From Sphingobacteriaceae bacterium (lineage in GTDB: Bacteria; Bacteroidota; Bacteroidia; Sphingobacteriales; Sphingobacteriaceae), in assembly GCA_947460875.1 (NCBI GenBank), contig CANHGR010000017.1, positions 1-34,136 on the forward strand: a stretch of 34,136 nucleotides of DNA. Reading direction: 5' to 3'. How positions within the stretch are numbered: position 1 is the first letter of the stretch; each line of letters opens with the position of its first letter. The notes beneath the pieces are model-generated. The model ran no database searches and was not told the DNA's origin. It worked only from the letters and a program-made list of their open reading frames with translations. Made by a program: the position numbers and the translations under genes. Positions 25,103 to 32,999 of the stretch are shown here, piece by piece.

Positions 25103-26199
25103 TGAAAATTAAGGAGCTAACTGCGTACCTTGAAACTCTTGCTCCTTTAAGCTACCAGGAGGATTATGACAATTCGGGATTAATAATTGGCAGCCCGGAA
25201 GCAGAAATCAATTCAGCACTTATATCACTTGATTGCACCGAAGCTGTAGTTGCTGAGGCAATCAGAAAAAATTGTGATATCATCATCTCACACCATCCAA
25301 TTATTTTCAAAGGAATAAAGAAGCTAAACGGAAAAACTTATGTAGAACGCGTTGTTATAAAGGCAATTCAACATAATATCGCGATTTACGCTATCCACAC
25401 AAACTTAGATCACGTATTAAAAGGCGTCAATTCTAAAATTTGCGATAAACTAGGCGTAAAAGATTATAATATACTAGCTCCTGGGGGAAGTTTATTAAGA
25501 AAGTTGGTTACTTTTTGTCCGAATTCTCATGCTGACACTGTACGTGATGCACTCTTTATTGCAGGAGCTGGAGATATAGGAAAATACTCTGACTGTAGCT
25601 TTAACGTCGCAGGCACTGGGACGTTTAAACCCGGCGATGGAACCAATGCATTTGTAGGAGAAACAGGGAGACGCCATTCTGAAGAAGAAACAAGGATTGA
25701 AGTGATGTTTTCTGCTCCCTTAGAAGGCCAATTGATTTTTGCTCTACATGAAGTACATCCCTACGAGGAGGTTGCTTACGACGTCTATCAGCTAAACAAT
25801 AGTCATCCACAAGTTGGCGCTGGTATGATTGGATGCCTGGATGAAGCGCTAGACGAACGAGATTTCTTACAATTACTAAAAGACAAGCTAAATTGTAAAG
25901 TTGTTCGGTATACTGCTTTACGCGGAAAAAAAATAAAGCGCGTTGCCGTTTGTGGCGGTACTGGTGGTTTTTTATTACCTCAGGCAATCAGCGCGGGTGC
26001 CGACGTGTTTGTTACAGCAGATTATAAATATCATGAGTTTTTCGATGCAGATGAAAAAATTGTAATTGCAGACGTTGGACACTATGAGAGTGAGCAATTT
26101 ACGGTGGAATTATTACATGAAACTATTACAGAAAAATTTCCTAACTTTGCACTCCGTTTAACAGAACTTAACACAAACCCCATAAATTATTTGATTTAA
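25102..26199 (+). CDS. Nif3-like dinuclear metal center protein (YqfO type)
   Basis: The 365 residues form a Nif3 domain split by a PII-like insert of about 120 residues, as in B. subtilis YqfO. Metal-binding elements are visible: IIISHHPIIFKG (HH at 64-65), HTNLDHVLKGVN (100-111), and a C-terminal DVGHYESEQF with His and Glu. Older annotation calls this family GTP cyclohydrolase 1 type 2, which is doubtful. The start overlaps the upstream stop by one base, and the stop overlaps the zinc-ribbon gene in the same way. The pairing of nif3 with a C4 zinc-ribbon gene recurs in many bacteria. Confidence 0.93.
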   Translation: MKIKELTAYLETLAPLSYQEDYDNSGLIIGSPEAEINSALISLDCTEAVVAEAIRKNCDIIISHHPIIFKGIKKLNGKTYVERVVIKAIQHNIAIYAIHTNLDHVLKGVNSKICDKLGVKDYNILAPGGSLLRKLVTFCPNSHADTVRDALFIAGAGDIGKYSDCSFNVAGTGTFKPGDGTNAFVGETGRRHSEEETRIEVMFSAPLEGQLIFALHEVHPYEEVAYDVYQLNNSHPQVGAGMIGCLDEALDERDFLQLLKDKLNCKVVRYTALRGKKIKRVAVCGGTGGFLLPQAISAGADVFVTADYKYHEFFDADEKIVIADVGHYESEQFTVELLHETITEKFPNFALRLTELNTNPINYLI

Positions 26200-26942
26200 T
26201 GGAACAAAGCGTAGAACAAAAACTAAAAGCTTTATACGAGCTACAGACCATACATACACAGGTTGATAAGTTGCGTCAGGTTCGAGGTGAGCTGCCAATG
26301 GAAGTTGCTGATCTGGAAGATGAAGTAGCCGGTTTGGATACCCGTATTCAAAAAATAAAAAATGATCTTGATGATCTTGAAGATTCGATTGTGAATCGCA
26401 AAAACATGATCAAAGAGTCTTTAGCTGCAATTAAAAAGTATGAAACACAGCTAAATGATGTGAAGAACAATCGTGAGTACGATGCAATTTCTAAAGAAAT
26501 CGAAATCCAAGGCCTCGAAATTCAGGTTTGTGAGAAAAAAATCAAAGAAATTGGTTTTGATATTACAGCAAAAACTGAGCTATACGAGAAGTCTCTAGCT
26601 AATCAGCAAGAAAGAAAGAAGGATTTAGAAGTTAAAAAGACAGAACTTGAGAACATCACTGCCGAAACTCAAAAAGAAGAAGAAGAACTTGTTCTAAAGG
26701 GAGAAAAAGCAGAAAAAGTTATCGAAGAGCGTCTTCTTACAGCATATAGCCGCTTAAGAAATAACTCAAAAAACGGACTTGCTGTCGTATCTATTCAGCG
26801 CGATTCATGTTCCGGTTGTTTTAACCAGATCCCACCACAAAGGCAGTTAGACATCAGACAGCGTAAAAAAATCATCGTTTGTGAGCATTGCGGACGAATA
26901 CTTGTCGATGAAGGCTTTATTGCCGAGCCGGTTGAAGCTTAG
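26199..26942 (+). CDS. C4-type zinc-ribbon coiled-coil protein (zf-RING_7/DUF164)
   Basis: The 247-residue protein is a long coiled coil (about residues 5-190) followed by a zinc ribbon with Cys204, Cys207, Cys228 and Cys231 (SCSGCFNQIPPQRQL ... IIVCEHCGRILVD). The family, typified by H. pylori HP0958 (FlgZ) and chlamydial CT398, acts as a hub for RNA polymerase sigma-54 or flagellar partners in those species. Its role in Bacteroidota is not known. It is the last gene of the 24653-26942 operon and is closed by a strong terminator. Confidence 0.93.
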   Translation: MEQSVEQKLKALYELQTIHTQVDKLRQVRGELPMEVADLEDEVAGLDTRIQKIKNDLDDLEDSIVNRKNMIKESLAAIKKYETQLNDVKNNREYDAISKEIEIQGLEIQVCEKKIKEIGFDITAKTELYEKSLANQQERKKDLEVKKTELENITAETQKEEEELVLKGEKAEKVIEERLLTAYSRLRNNSKNGLAVVSIQRDSCSGCFNQIPPQRQLDIRQRKKIIVCEHCGRILVDEGFIAEPVEA

Positions 26943-26965
26943 ACAAGAAATTATTTAATTAATTT

Positions 26966-26996
26966 GGCGATCCAAAACATGGATCGCCTTTTTTTT
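26966..26996 (+). terminator. Rho-independent terminator after the zinc-ribbon gene
   Basis: An 8-bp perfect stem GGCGATCC / GGATCGCC with a 7-nt loop is followed by eight T. Confidence 0.92.
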
Positions 26997-27003
26997 GCCG
27001 TGA

Positions 27004-27011
27004 TACTTTTG
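27004..27011 (+). promoter_or_regulatory. -7 box before the exported repeat protein
   Basis: TACTTTTG matches TAnnTTTG exactly, 19 nt before the ATG at 27031 and just after the upstream terminator. Confidence 0.45.
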
Positions 27012-27030
27012 TCAATCAATTTATAGGATT

Positions 27031-28506
27031 ATGCTTCGTCGGTTATTTTTACTTTTTATCTTTTTAAGCAGCTTTACCGCCAAAGCAAATTTCGACTTTA
27101 ACGCAAATTGCATTGCGGCATACAACAATATAATGGATTTGAAGCTGAATACTGCACGGCTTCTCATTGCCGCAGAAAAAAAGCAGAATCCACAAAATTC
27201 GATCACCGTACTGCTTGATAATTACGTCGACTATTATTATTTGTTTACTTCAGAAGACAAATCTGATTTTGATCGACTAAAGGGAAATAAGGCAATCCGA
27301 CTTGCACGGTTAGAAAAGGAAGATATAAAGTCGCCTTACTATTTATATTCGATGGCTGAAATAAATATGCAATGGGCATACTTAAGAGGTAATTTTCGGG
27401 AGTATTATACCGCAGGCTGGGAAATCAAAAAAGCTTCATCATTGCTACAACAAAACGCTGAAAAATTTCCTGATTTCCTTCCAAATCAAAAATGTATTGC
27501 TGTAGTAAACGTCTTCATTGGATCACTACCCGATGGCCTGAAAGGCCTGTTAGGAATCCTTGGTCTAAGAGGCAACACTCAGGCGGGGGTAAGAAATTTA
27601 GAATCTTTGGTCGCGAAGCTTCCCCGATCAGCCTATTCACATTTTTATGATGAAACAGTTTATAGCCTCGCTATTATTCAAACCGACATTTTAAAAGATA
27701 CGTTGGCTTTTGAACATACGATTAAAAACACTAATATCATTCGAAATTCCAGCTTATTAAAAACGTCAATTAGAGCTTATGTTGCCGTAAAAACTGCTCA
27801 TAATTCTGAAGCGATTAATGTTCTTGAAAATAGGCCCACTGGGAATATCTATCAAAGCTACCCATATCTAGACTATCTGTACGGAACCGCAAATATGCAC
27901 CGGCTCAATCGATCGGCTGGGATATATTTTCAGGCTTATTTAAAAGAGTACAATGGAATCAACTACATCAAAGAAGCTTATCTTAATTTAGCCTGGCTTG
28001 CGCTATTATCCAACGATACCGCAAGCTATAACTCCTATATTTCCTTAGTCAAAACAAAAGGCTATAGCAATCACTACAAAGATGAGCAAGCCCTAAAAGA
28101 AGCCAATGACCCTATTCCCAACACGGACCTTCTTAAGGCACGCTTACTTTTCGATGGAGGTTTTTTTGACAAAGCATTAAACTTGCTTGAAGGAAAGAAA
28201 ATAGAAAATTTTCGAATATTACGAGATAAACTAGAGTTCCATTATCGTCTCGGCCGTGTATACGAAGCACTGGGCAAAACTGAGCTTTGCATTCGCTACT
28301 ATCAATCGACATTAGCGATGGGGAAAAATGAACGCTATTACTTTGCCGCAAATTCTGCAATAAGCTTGGGCTTGATCTATGAAAAAAGAAAAGATTATGC
28401 AAAGGCAAAAAGCATGTATAACACCGCGATCGGATTAAAAAATCACGATTACGAAGTGGGCACAGAACAAAAAGCCAAAGACGGCTTGAAGCGTATCGCG
28501 AGTTAA
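27031..28506 (+). CDS. Exported tetratricopeptide-like repeat protein
   Basis: The 491 residues start with a signal peptide (MLRRLFLLFIFLSSFTAKA). The rest is helical, with degenerate TPR-like pairs most obvious near the C-terminus (FHYRLGRVYEALGKTELCI, AISLGLIYEKRKDYAKAKSM). The middle has a segment around SLPDGLKGLLGILGLRGNTQ. TPR arrays bind other proteins; no partner is indicated. The protein is probably periplasmic or surface-attached. It is monocistronic, between a terminator and the convergent ketosynthase gene, with which it shares a TTAA double stop. Confidence 0.82.
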   Translation: MLRRLFLLFIFLSSFTAKANFDFNANCIAAYNNIMDLKLNTARLLIAAEKKQNPQNSITVLLDNYVDYYYLFTSEDKSDFDRLKGNKAIRLARLEKEDIKSPYYLYSMAEINMQWAYLRGNFREYYTAGWEIKKASSLLQQNAEKFPDFLPNQKCIAVVNVFIGSLPDGLKGLLGILGLRGNTQAGVRNLESLVAKLPRSAYSHFYDETVYSLAIIQTDILKDTLAFEHTIKNTNIIRNSSLLKTSIRAYVAVKTAHNSEAINVLENRPTGNIYQSYPYLDYLYGTANMHRLNRSAGIYFQAYLKEYNGINYIKEAYLNLAWLALLSNDTASYNSYISLVKTKGYSNHYKDEQALKEANDPIPNTDLLKARLLFDGGFFDKALNLLEGKKIENFRILRDKLEFHYRLGRVYEALGKTELCIRYYQSTLAMGKNERYYFAANSAISLGLIYEKRKDYAKAKSMYNTAIGLKNHDYEVGTEQKAKDGLKRIAS

Positions 28507-29573
28507 AAACGATACACCATTGCATTAATATTCATACCCGCGCCGACCGAAGCAAAGACCACAACATCACCTTTCTTTAATTCCTGCCCGGACATCTCCT
28601 TCTTTAGCATTAAATCAAGCAAGGTGGGTATAGTTGCAACCGAGCTGTTACCAAGTTTAGAAATAGTCATCGGCATAATCCCTTCCGGAATCTCAGCTAT
28701 CTGATAGAGTTTGAACAGTCGTCTTAAAATAGCCTCATCCATTTTCGCATTCGCCTGATGGATGATTATTTTGTTAATATCTAATAACGTTAGTCCGGCC
28801 TTCTCAATTGTATTCTTAATGGCTATCGGAACATGGGTCAGCGCATATTCATAAATCTTCCGGCCTTCCATTTTAATGAAAATATCATCTTCAGCATACG
28901 TCGGATTGCTTGAATGTCCTGAATAAAGATAATAAGCTTCTTCGACGGAGTGCGTTTGCGCTTTATGCGCGATAATTCCCTGATCTGTTCCGGATTTTCC
29001 TTCCAAAATTATCGCTCCTGCTCCATCAGCGAAAATCATGCTATCACGATCATGAGGATCAGATACTCTCGAAAGTGTTTCTGAGCCAATGACCATTATT
29101 CTTTTTACATCCCCCGAACGGATAAAATAATCAGCCTGAATCACGCCTTGAAGCCAACCAGGGCAGCCAAACGGCAGATCATATGCCACGCAGTCCGGGT
29201 TCGATATTTTAAGTGAATATTTAACCCTTGATGCTATAGATGGCACCAAGTCTACACGTGTACTGCCCGATTTAACGTCGCCGAAGTTATGAGCCACAAT
29301 AATATAATCGAGTGACTCTCTGTCTATTCCGGATGAGCGTATCGCTTCTTCAGCGGCTATTGCCGCAAGATCTGAAGATACTTGTCCTGCTTCGGCGTAT
29401 CGGCGCTCTTCAATCTCAGTTATGTCCTTGAACTTACTGATGATATCCTCATTGGTACGGCTAATAAAATCACCATTCTTTTCATGAAATTGGTGGTTTA
29501 AAAAATCCGCATTCTTCACTACCACAGATGGAATGCATTTTCCTGTTCCTACAATAACAGCTTTCAGAGACAT
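28503..29573 (-). CDS. Beta-ketoacyl-ACP synthase III (FabH-like)
   Basis: The 356-residue thiolase-fold enzyme condenses an acyl starter with malonyl-ACP. The Cys-His-Asn triad is intact: Cys137 in LPFGCPGWLQG, His272 in IIIHQANAKMDE, and Asn309 in KLGNSSVATIP. GFFxxG-type oxyanion features are replaced by FADGAGAIIL and ASVGAGMNINA, as usual. It might be the main FabH or a paralogue for a special lipid; no fab or acpP gene is nearby to decide, so I give no symbol. Stop codons overlap the convergent gene by 4 nt. Confidence 0.9.
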   Translation of the reverse strand: MSLKAVIVGTGKCIPSVVVKNADFLNHQFHEKNGDFISRTNEDIISKFKDITEIEERRYAEAGQVSSDLAAIAAEEAIRSSGIDRESLDYIIVAHNFGDVKSGSTRVDLVPSIASRVKYSLKISNPDCVAYDLPFGCPGWLQGVIQADYFIRSGDVKRIMVIGSETLSRVSDPHDRDSMIFADGAGAIILEGKSGTDQGIIAHKAQTHSVEEAYYLYSGHSSNPTYAEDDIFIKMEGRKIYEYALTHVPIAIKNTIEKAGLTLLDINKIIIHQANAKMDEAILRRLFKLYQIAEIPEGIMPMTISKLGNSSVATIPTLLDLMLKKEMSGQELKKGDVVVFASVGAGMNINAMVYRF

Positions 29574-29705
29574 ATCAGTCGGTTTATAAGCAGGGCTAAA
29601 TTTAAGGTTTTATTTTACACAAAAAACAAGCGACCACTTGAATTAAATATTGAAATACGAATTTTGACTAGACGAGAGGCCCTTTTAAGAAGTAAAATCT
29701 AGCTT

Positions 29706-29950
29706 TTAAAAAAAGTTCAGCAAATCAAGCCTGTCTGAAATGCTGACAATCTTTTTCGGATGATCATCAATTATTTGCGTCTCTATATCTTCAAGCAGCT
29801 ATGTATCTAGCCCCTACAGATGATCAAGTACATATTTGTTTACTGACACCGTTATCGTTGATTACCTGTGATCCACGCTCTTTCAAATACTCCTATTTCT
29901 CAGCTAACGCCACAATCAAACTTTGCCAATATTTTTAGTATTTTGAGGCC
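29706..29950 (-). pseudogene. Probable remnant of an unidentified gene
   Basis: The 433 nt between the ketosynthase and patatin genes have no intact gene. On the minus strand protein-like pieces can be joined: YWQSLIVALAEK, TAG, EYLKERGSQVIND, a frameshift near 29850, VSVNKYVLDHL, TAG, GLDT, TAG, LLEDIETQIIDDHPKKIVSI, SDRLDLLNFF and a TAA at 29706-29708. The internal stops are all TAG, as expected if CAG (Gln) codons had mutated. I cannot name the family. Chance is possible because only the amino-acid texture supports the reading. The remainder of the gap (29574-29700 and 29950-30006) holds only the ketosynthase and patatin upstream regions. Confidence 0.4.
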
Positions 29951-30006
29951 TTCGAAATAATATTGCTTAAAAAATTTAGTTCATAATAAGTATCTTGTGG
30001 CATCGC

Positions 30007-32322
30007 ATGGCAACAGAATTAAAATATCCTTTCTTCGAAAAACTGCAGGATATCAGCTTTATTCTTCGGGGAATATGGTTCCTTATTTTATTTGATTTGC
30101 TAGCGCTCTATGCCTTCTTTATCGCTTCCCAAGGAACAGATGTTCTTTTAACAATTTCAGAAGACCTGGGTGGATCCGAAATTTTTACTCAAGCCTGGAC
30201 TGGCACATTTCTAATTATTGCTCTCTTTTTCTGGTGTGTCGTCTCTGAATTTTGTACCCGTTTTCTGATTTATATCACAGATAATTCCGGTAAGTCATTG
30301 GCGCCACATCGAGTTCATGCCAGAAAGTCCTTCCAATTGTTTGCTGCGAAGGTTTCACTGTTTTTTCCGTTAGCACTAATGTTTTTCGCTTTTATAAAAG
30401 CGTTGTGGATCAACTATTCAGATCTCAACCAAACAAAGAATCTAACAGATCTCAACCAGATCATAGGTGGTACCCTGATCATTATTTCTCTGATTGTACT
30501 TGAAACAGTATTAGTTTATAAACTATATCCGGGGGGGTGGATCAGATTAGTATCCGAAAAATATAAAAGTCTTTATTGGCTTTGCCTTACCGTGATAGAA
30601 AAGCAATGGCTGATCAAGCTTTACGGAATCCTTGATGACGTACGGGTAGACATCCCAGTTACTAATAAAAATTTTACGGGAGCTGATCTTCCCAGAGATG
30701 TAGAACTGCCTAACGGGATGAGACTTCCCGAGTCAACGTATTTTCAGCCTTATAGCAGTAATCCAAAAAAAGAGGGAGGCATCAATATCTGGATGTTTAA
30801 GGTTCATATTCGCTTTTTTCATTCACTTTTCAGGCAGCTGATTGTTTTTGGGATTCTTTCTGTTTGCCTTATTTTCATTTTTGGTTCCTTATTACCTGTT
30901 GAAGCATATCTGAACATAGGTGCCGCTGCACTCGTATGTCTCGCTTTTGCCTGCTGGCAGATCATCTATGTTTTACTTCACGTTCTTGATAAAACACAAT
31001 CTGTTTTTCCGGTACGCTTATTCGTGATAGGATTATTGCTGTTTAGCTCAATCACAAATAGTGATCACCCCGTTAGAGAATTAAGCGGCATTAATACAAA
31101 ACGACAAACGCTGGATGAACATTTCAACAATTGGTACGAAAACCTTCGGAATGATACATTAGCCTCTACCTATTACAGAATTGGATTAAAAGATAGCATT
31201 CCTGTTATCTTTATCGCAGCAGAGGGTGGAGCACTACGTACCGGAGCTTTTACAGCGATGACATTAGCAAAGCTTCAGGACACCTTCCCTGAATTTTACA
31301 AATATGTATACTGTTACAGCGGTGTTTCGGGTGGTGCTCTGGGCAGCAACTTCTTCAACGCAGAGCTCTTACGGCACGTCAATAAGGAAGATACGACCAC
31401 TTACACCTACGCCACTCAAAGGTTTTTTAAAAACGATTTTCTTGCTCCCGTTACCGGGAAATTGGTTTTTGGGGAAGTGATTAATTATTTCATTCCATGG
31501 CATATTGAAAGTATGGATAGGGCGATTGCTCTTGAACAAATCTGGGAATATGCGTGGAAACAGATTTATCCGGCCGAAAAACATAATATTCTCGAAGAAT
31601 CATTTAACGGTACAATAAAAAGTAACCTTCCTGCGGTTTTCATCAATACTACCGAAGTTGAGACAGGTCTTCAGTGCGTATGGAGCAGCGTAGAACTCAG
31701 CTCTATCCCGCTATACCAACAGCGTGATCTATACAGACGAGTTAATAAAGAATTGGCATATAGCACAGCTATTAACTTGAGCACCAGGTTTCCCTTAATT
31801 TCTCCGGGCGCAAGCTTCTCGTACAAGATAAAAGAAGGGAGAGATACTGTAAATGCAAGAAGGCATTTTGTTGATGGAGGGTATTACGAAAACAAAGGCG
31901 CAGAAACCCTAATTCAAATAATGCAAGCCTTAAAGTTGAAACGCTTACCTATCAAGCCTTATGTGCTCCAGTTCAATTTTGGTGAAACAGACTCTTCTTT
32001 TATCAGCGTAAATAGCTTTAACGAAATCAAGGAAGTTGTAAGCGGTATTTACAACACGCGTGAAGGAAGGGGTGCTATCTCGCAATATCAGCTTCAGCAA
32101 TTTGTAAGAGATAGCCTTAAGGGAGAATTTATAAATCTAAACCTAACCTTAAACACCAAGAGTATTCCGATGAACTGGATACTTAGCAACACGGCCGTAA
32201 ATAGGTTAAGCGCACTGATTGGTCAATCAGTGAATATGACTAGCGACAATGGCAGTAACGATAAACAGGAATTATCTAAACTATTCTTATATAATAAAGA
32301 TTATACGCGGAAGCGAGATTAG
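30007..32322 (+). CDS. Multi-spanning membrane protein with patatin-like phospholipase domain
   Basis: The 771-residue protein has a membrane part and a hydrolase part. Membrane helices lie at about 22-41, 66-84, 113-133, 152-171, 276-296, 302-325 and perhaps 336-350. From about 398 the patatin fold begins: the oxyanion loop AAEGGALRTG, nucleophile Ser441 in YSGVSGGALGSN, and the partner Asp623 in FVDGGYYENKGAE. So it is a predicted Ser-Asp lipid acyl hydrolase. I use the ATG at 30007; a TTG at 29995 is also in frame. Seven G (30531-30537) lie in the membrane part, in frame. Its neighbours give no hint of substrate. Patatins with so large a membrane region are less common than soluble or autotransported ones. 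Confidence 0.88.
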   Translation: MATELKYPFFEKLQDISFILRGIWFLILFDLLALYAFFIASQGTDVLLTISEDLGGSEIFTQAWTGTFLIIALFFWCVVSEFCTRFLIYITDNSGKSLAPHRVHARKSFQLFAAKVSLFFPLALMFFAFIKALWINYSDLNQTKNLTDLNQIIGGTLIIISLIVLETVLVYKLYPGGWIRLVSEKYKSLYWLCLTVIEKQWLIKLYGILDDVRVDIPVTNKNFTGADLPRDVELPNGMRLPESTYFQPYSSNPKKEGGINIWMFKVHIRFFHSLFRQLIVFGILSVCLIFIFGSLLPVEAYLNIGAAALVCLAFACWQIIYVLLHVLDKTQSVFPVRLFVIGLLLFSSITNSDHPVRELSGINTKRQTLDEHFNNWYENLRNDTLASTYYRIGLKDSIPVIFIAAEGGALRTGAFTAMTLAKLQDTFPEFYKYVYCYSGVSGGALGSNFFNAELLRHVNKEDTTTYTYATQRFFKNDFLAPVTGKLVFGEVINYFIPWHIESMDRAIALEQIWEYAWKQIYPAEKHNILEESFNGTIKSNLPAVFINTTEVETGLQCVWSSVELSSIPLYQQRDLYRRVNKELAYSTAINLSTRFPLISPGASFSYKIKEGRDTVNARRHFVDGGYYENKGAETLIQIMQALKLKRLPIKPYVLQFNFGETDSSFISVNSFNEIKEVVSGIYNTREGRGAISQYQLQQFVRDSLKGEFINLNLTLNTKSIPMNWILSNTAVNRLSALIGQSVNMTSDNGSNDKQELSKLFLYNKDYTRKRD

Positions 32323-32331
32323 ACTCGGGAA

Positions 32332-32967
32332 TTAATCCTCTATTAAAAACACAATAAGCTCCTTAGGACCGTGAGCGCCAAGAACCAAAGTCTTTTCGAT
32401 ATCAGCCGTACGACTTGGTCCAGTCACATTACAAATCATAGTTGGTAGCAGTGTTCCGTATTTGTCTTTCAAAATTTTGAATCCATCTTTTATATCCAAT
32501 ACTAATTGCGAGGTATACGCTACAACCAAATGATTATGGGGATAAATACTCAACCTCCTTCCGGCTCCACTTCCATTAGTCAAAAGAACACTGCCATTAC
32601 GTGCAATAAGCGAGTCACACAATGTGATGCCCACTTCTGCCTTCATAAAATCTGTATCGGTACTATAAAAAGGAAACTCAAACTTCGAAAGGACCTCTTG
32701 TAACTTTGGTTCCCAGCAATAAATCTTCCTCCAGTTTTTCTCTTCCGTAAAATCCATCAGATTTTCGATGAACTGCATCTCATCTTCGCAAAAAACGAAA
32801 TGTCCGGACACTGCAGTTAATTGCTCAGCGAAGAGTACTTCAAGCAAGTCTTCATGTTTTTCGTAGAGCGGAGTTTCTTCCAAATTTAAATACGGATTGT
32901 CACGCTTTTCAAGCAGTGCTCTTCGTATTTTTTTTAGCATCTTTTCTTTAGAAGTTGTCTCTTTCAC
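32332..32967 (-). CDS. LUD-domain protein (LutC/YkgG family)
   Basis: The 211 residues end in the LUD signature TGPSRTADIEKTLVLGAHGP. Earlier comes SLIARNGSVLLTNGSGAGRR. LutC is part of the lactate-oxidising LutABC complex, but no lutA or lutB gene is near, so a lactate role is not shown. The start is probably the GTG at 32967, which gives the (M)KETTSKEKMLKKIR opening I recall from relatives; the ATG at 32940 is the alternative. TAAATTTC lies directly before the GTG, one base from the -7 consensus. It follows ftsH by 32 nt on the same strand and is probably co-transcribed with it. Confidence 0.9.
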   Translation of the reverse strand: MKETTSKEKMLKKIRRALLEKRDNPYLNLEETPLYEKHEDLLEVLFAEQLTAVSGHFVFCEDEMQFIENLMDFTEEKNWRKIYCWEPKLQEVLSKFEFPFYSTDTDFMKAEVGITLCDSLIARNGSVLLTNGSGAGRRLSIYPHNHLVVAYTSQLVLDIKDGFKILKDKYGTLLPTMICNVTGPSRTADIEKTLVLGAHGPKELIVFLIED

Positions 32968-32999
32968 GAAATTTAGGCTATCTTTTTTGATCGAGAATA

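Noticed and set aside
29706-29950. TAG recoding as an explanation for the broken frame
   Set aside because: TAG ends intact genes in this window (for example def), and the segment also needs a frameshift, so decay is the simpler reading.
30007-32322. Patatin as part of an anti-phage system
   Set aside because: There is no cyclase, sensor, helicase or other defence gene beside it; neighbours are a ketosynthase and a LUD protein.
32332-32967. Lactate utilisation operon
   Set aside because: Only a single LUD-domain gene is present, next to ftsH; no lutA or lutB partner is seen.
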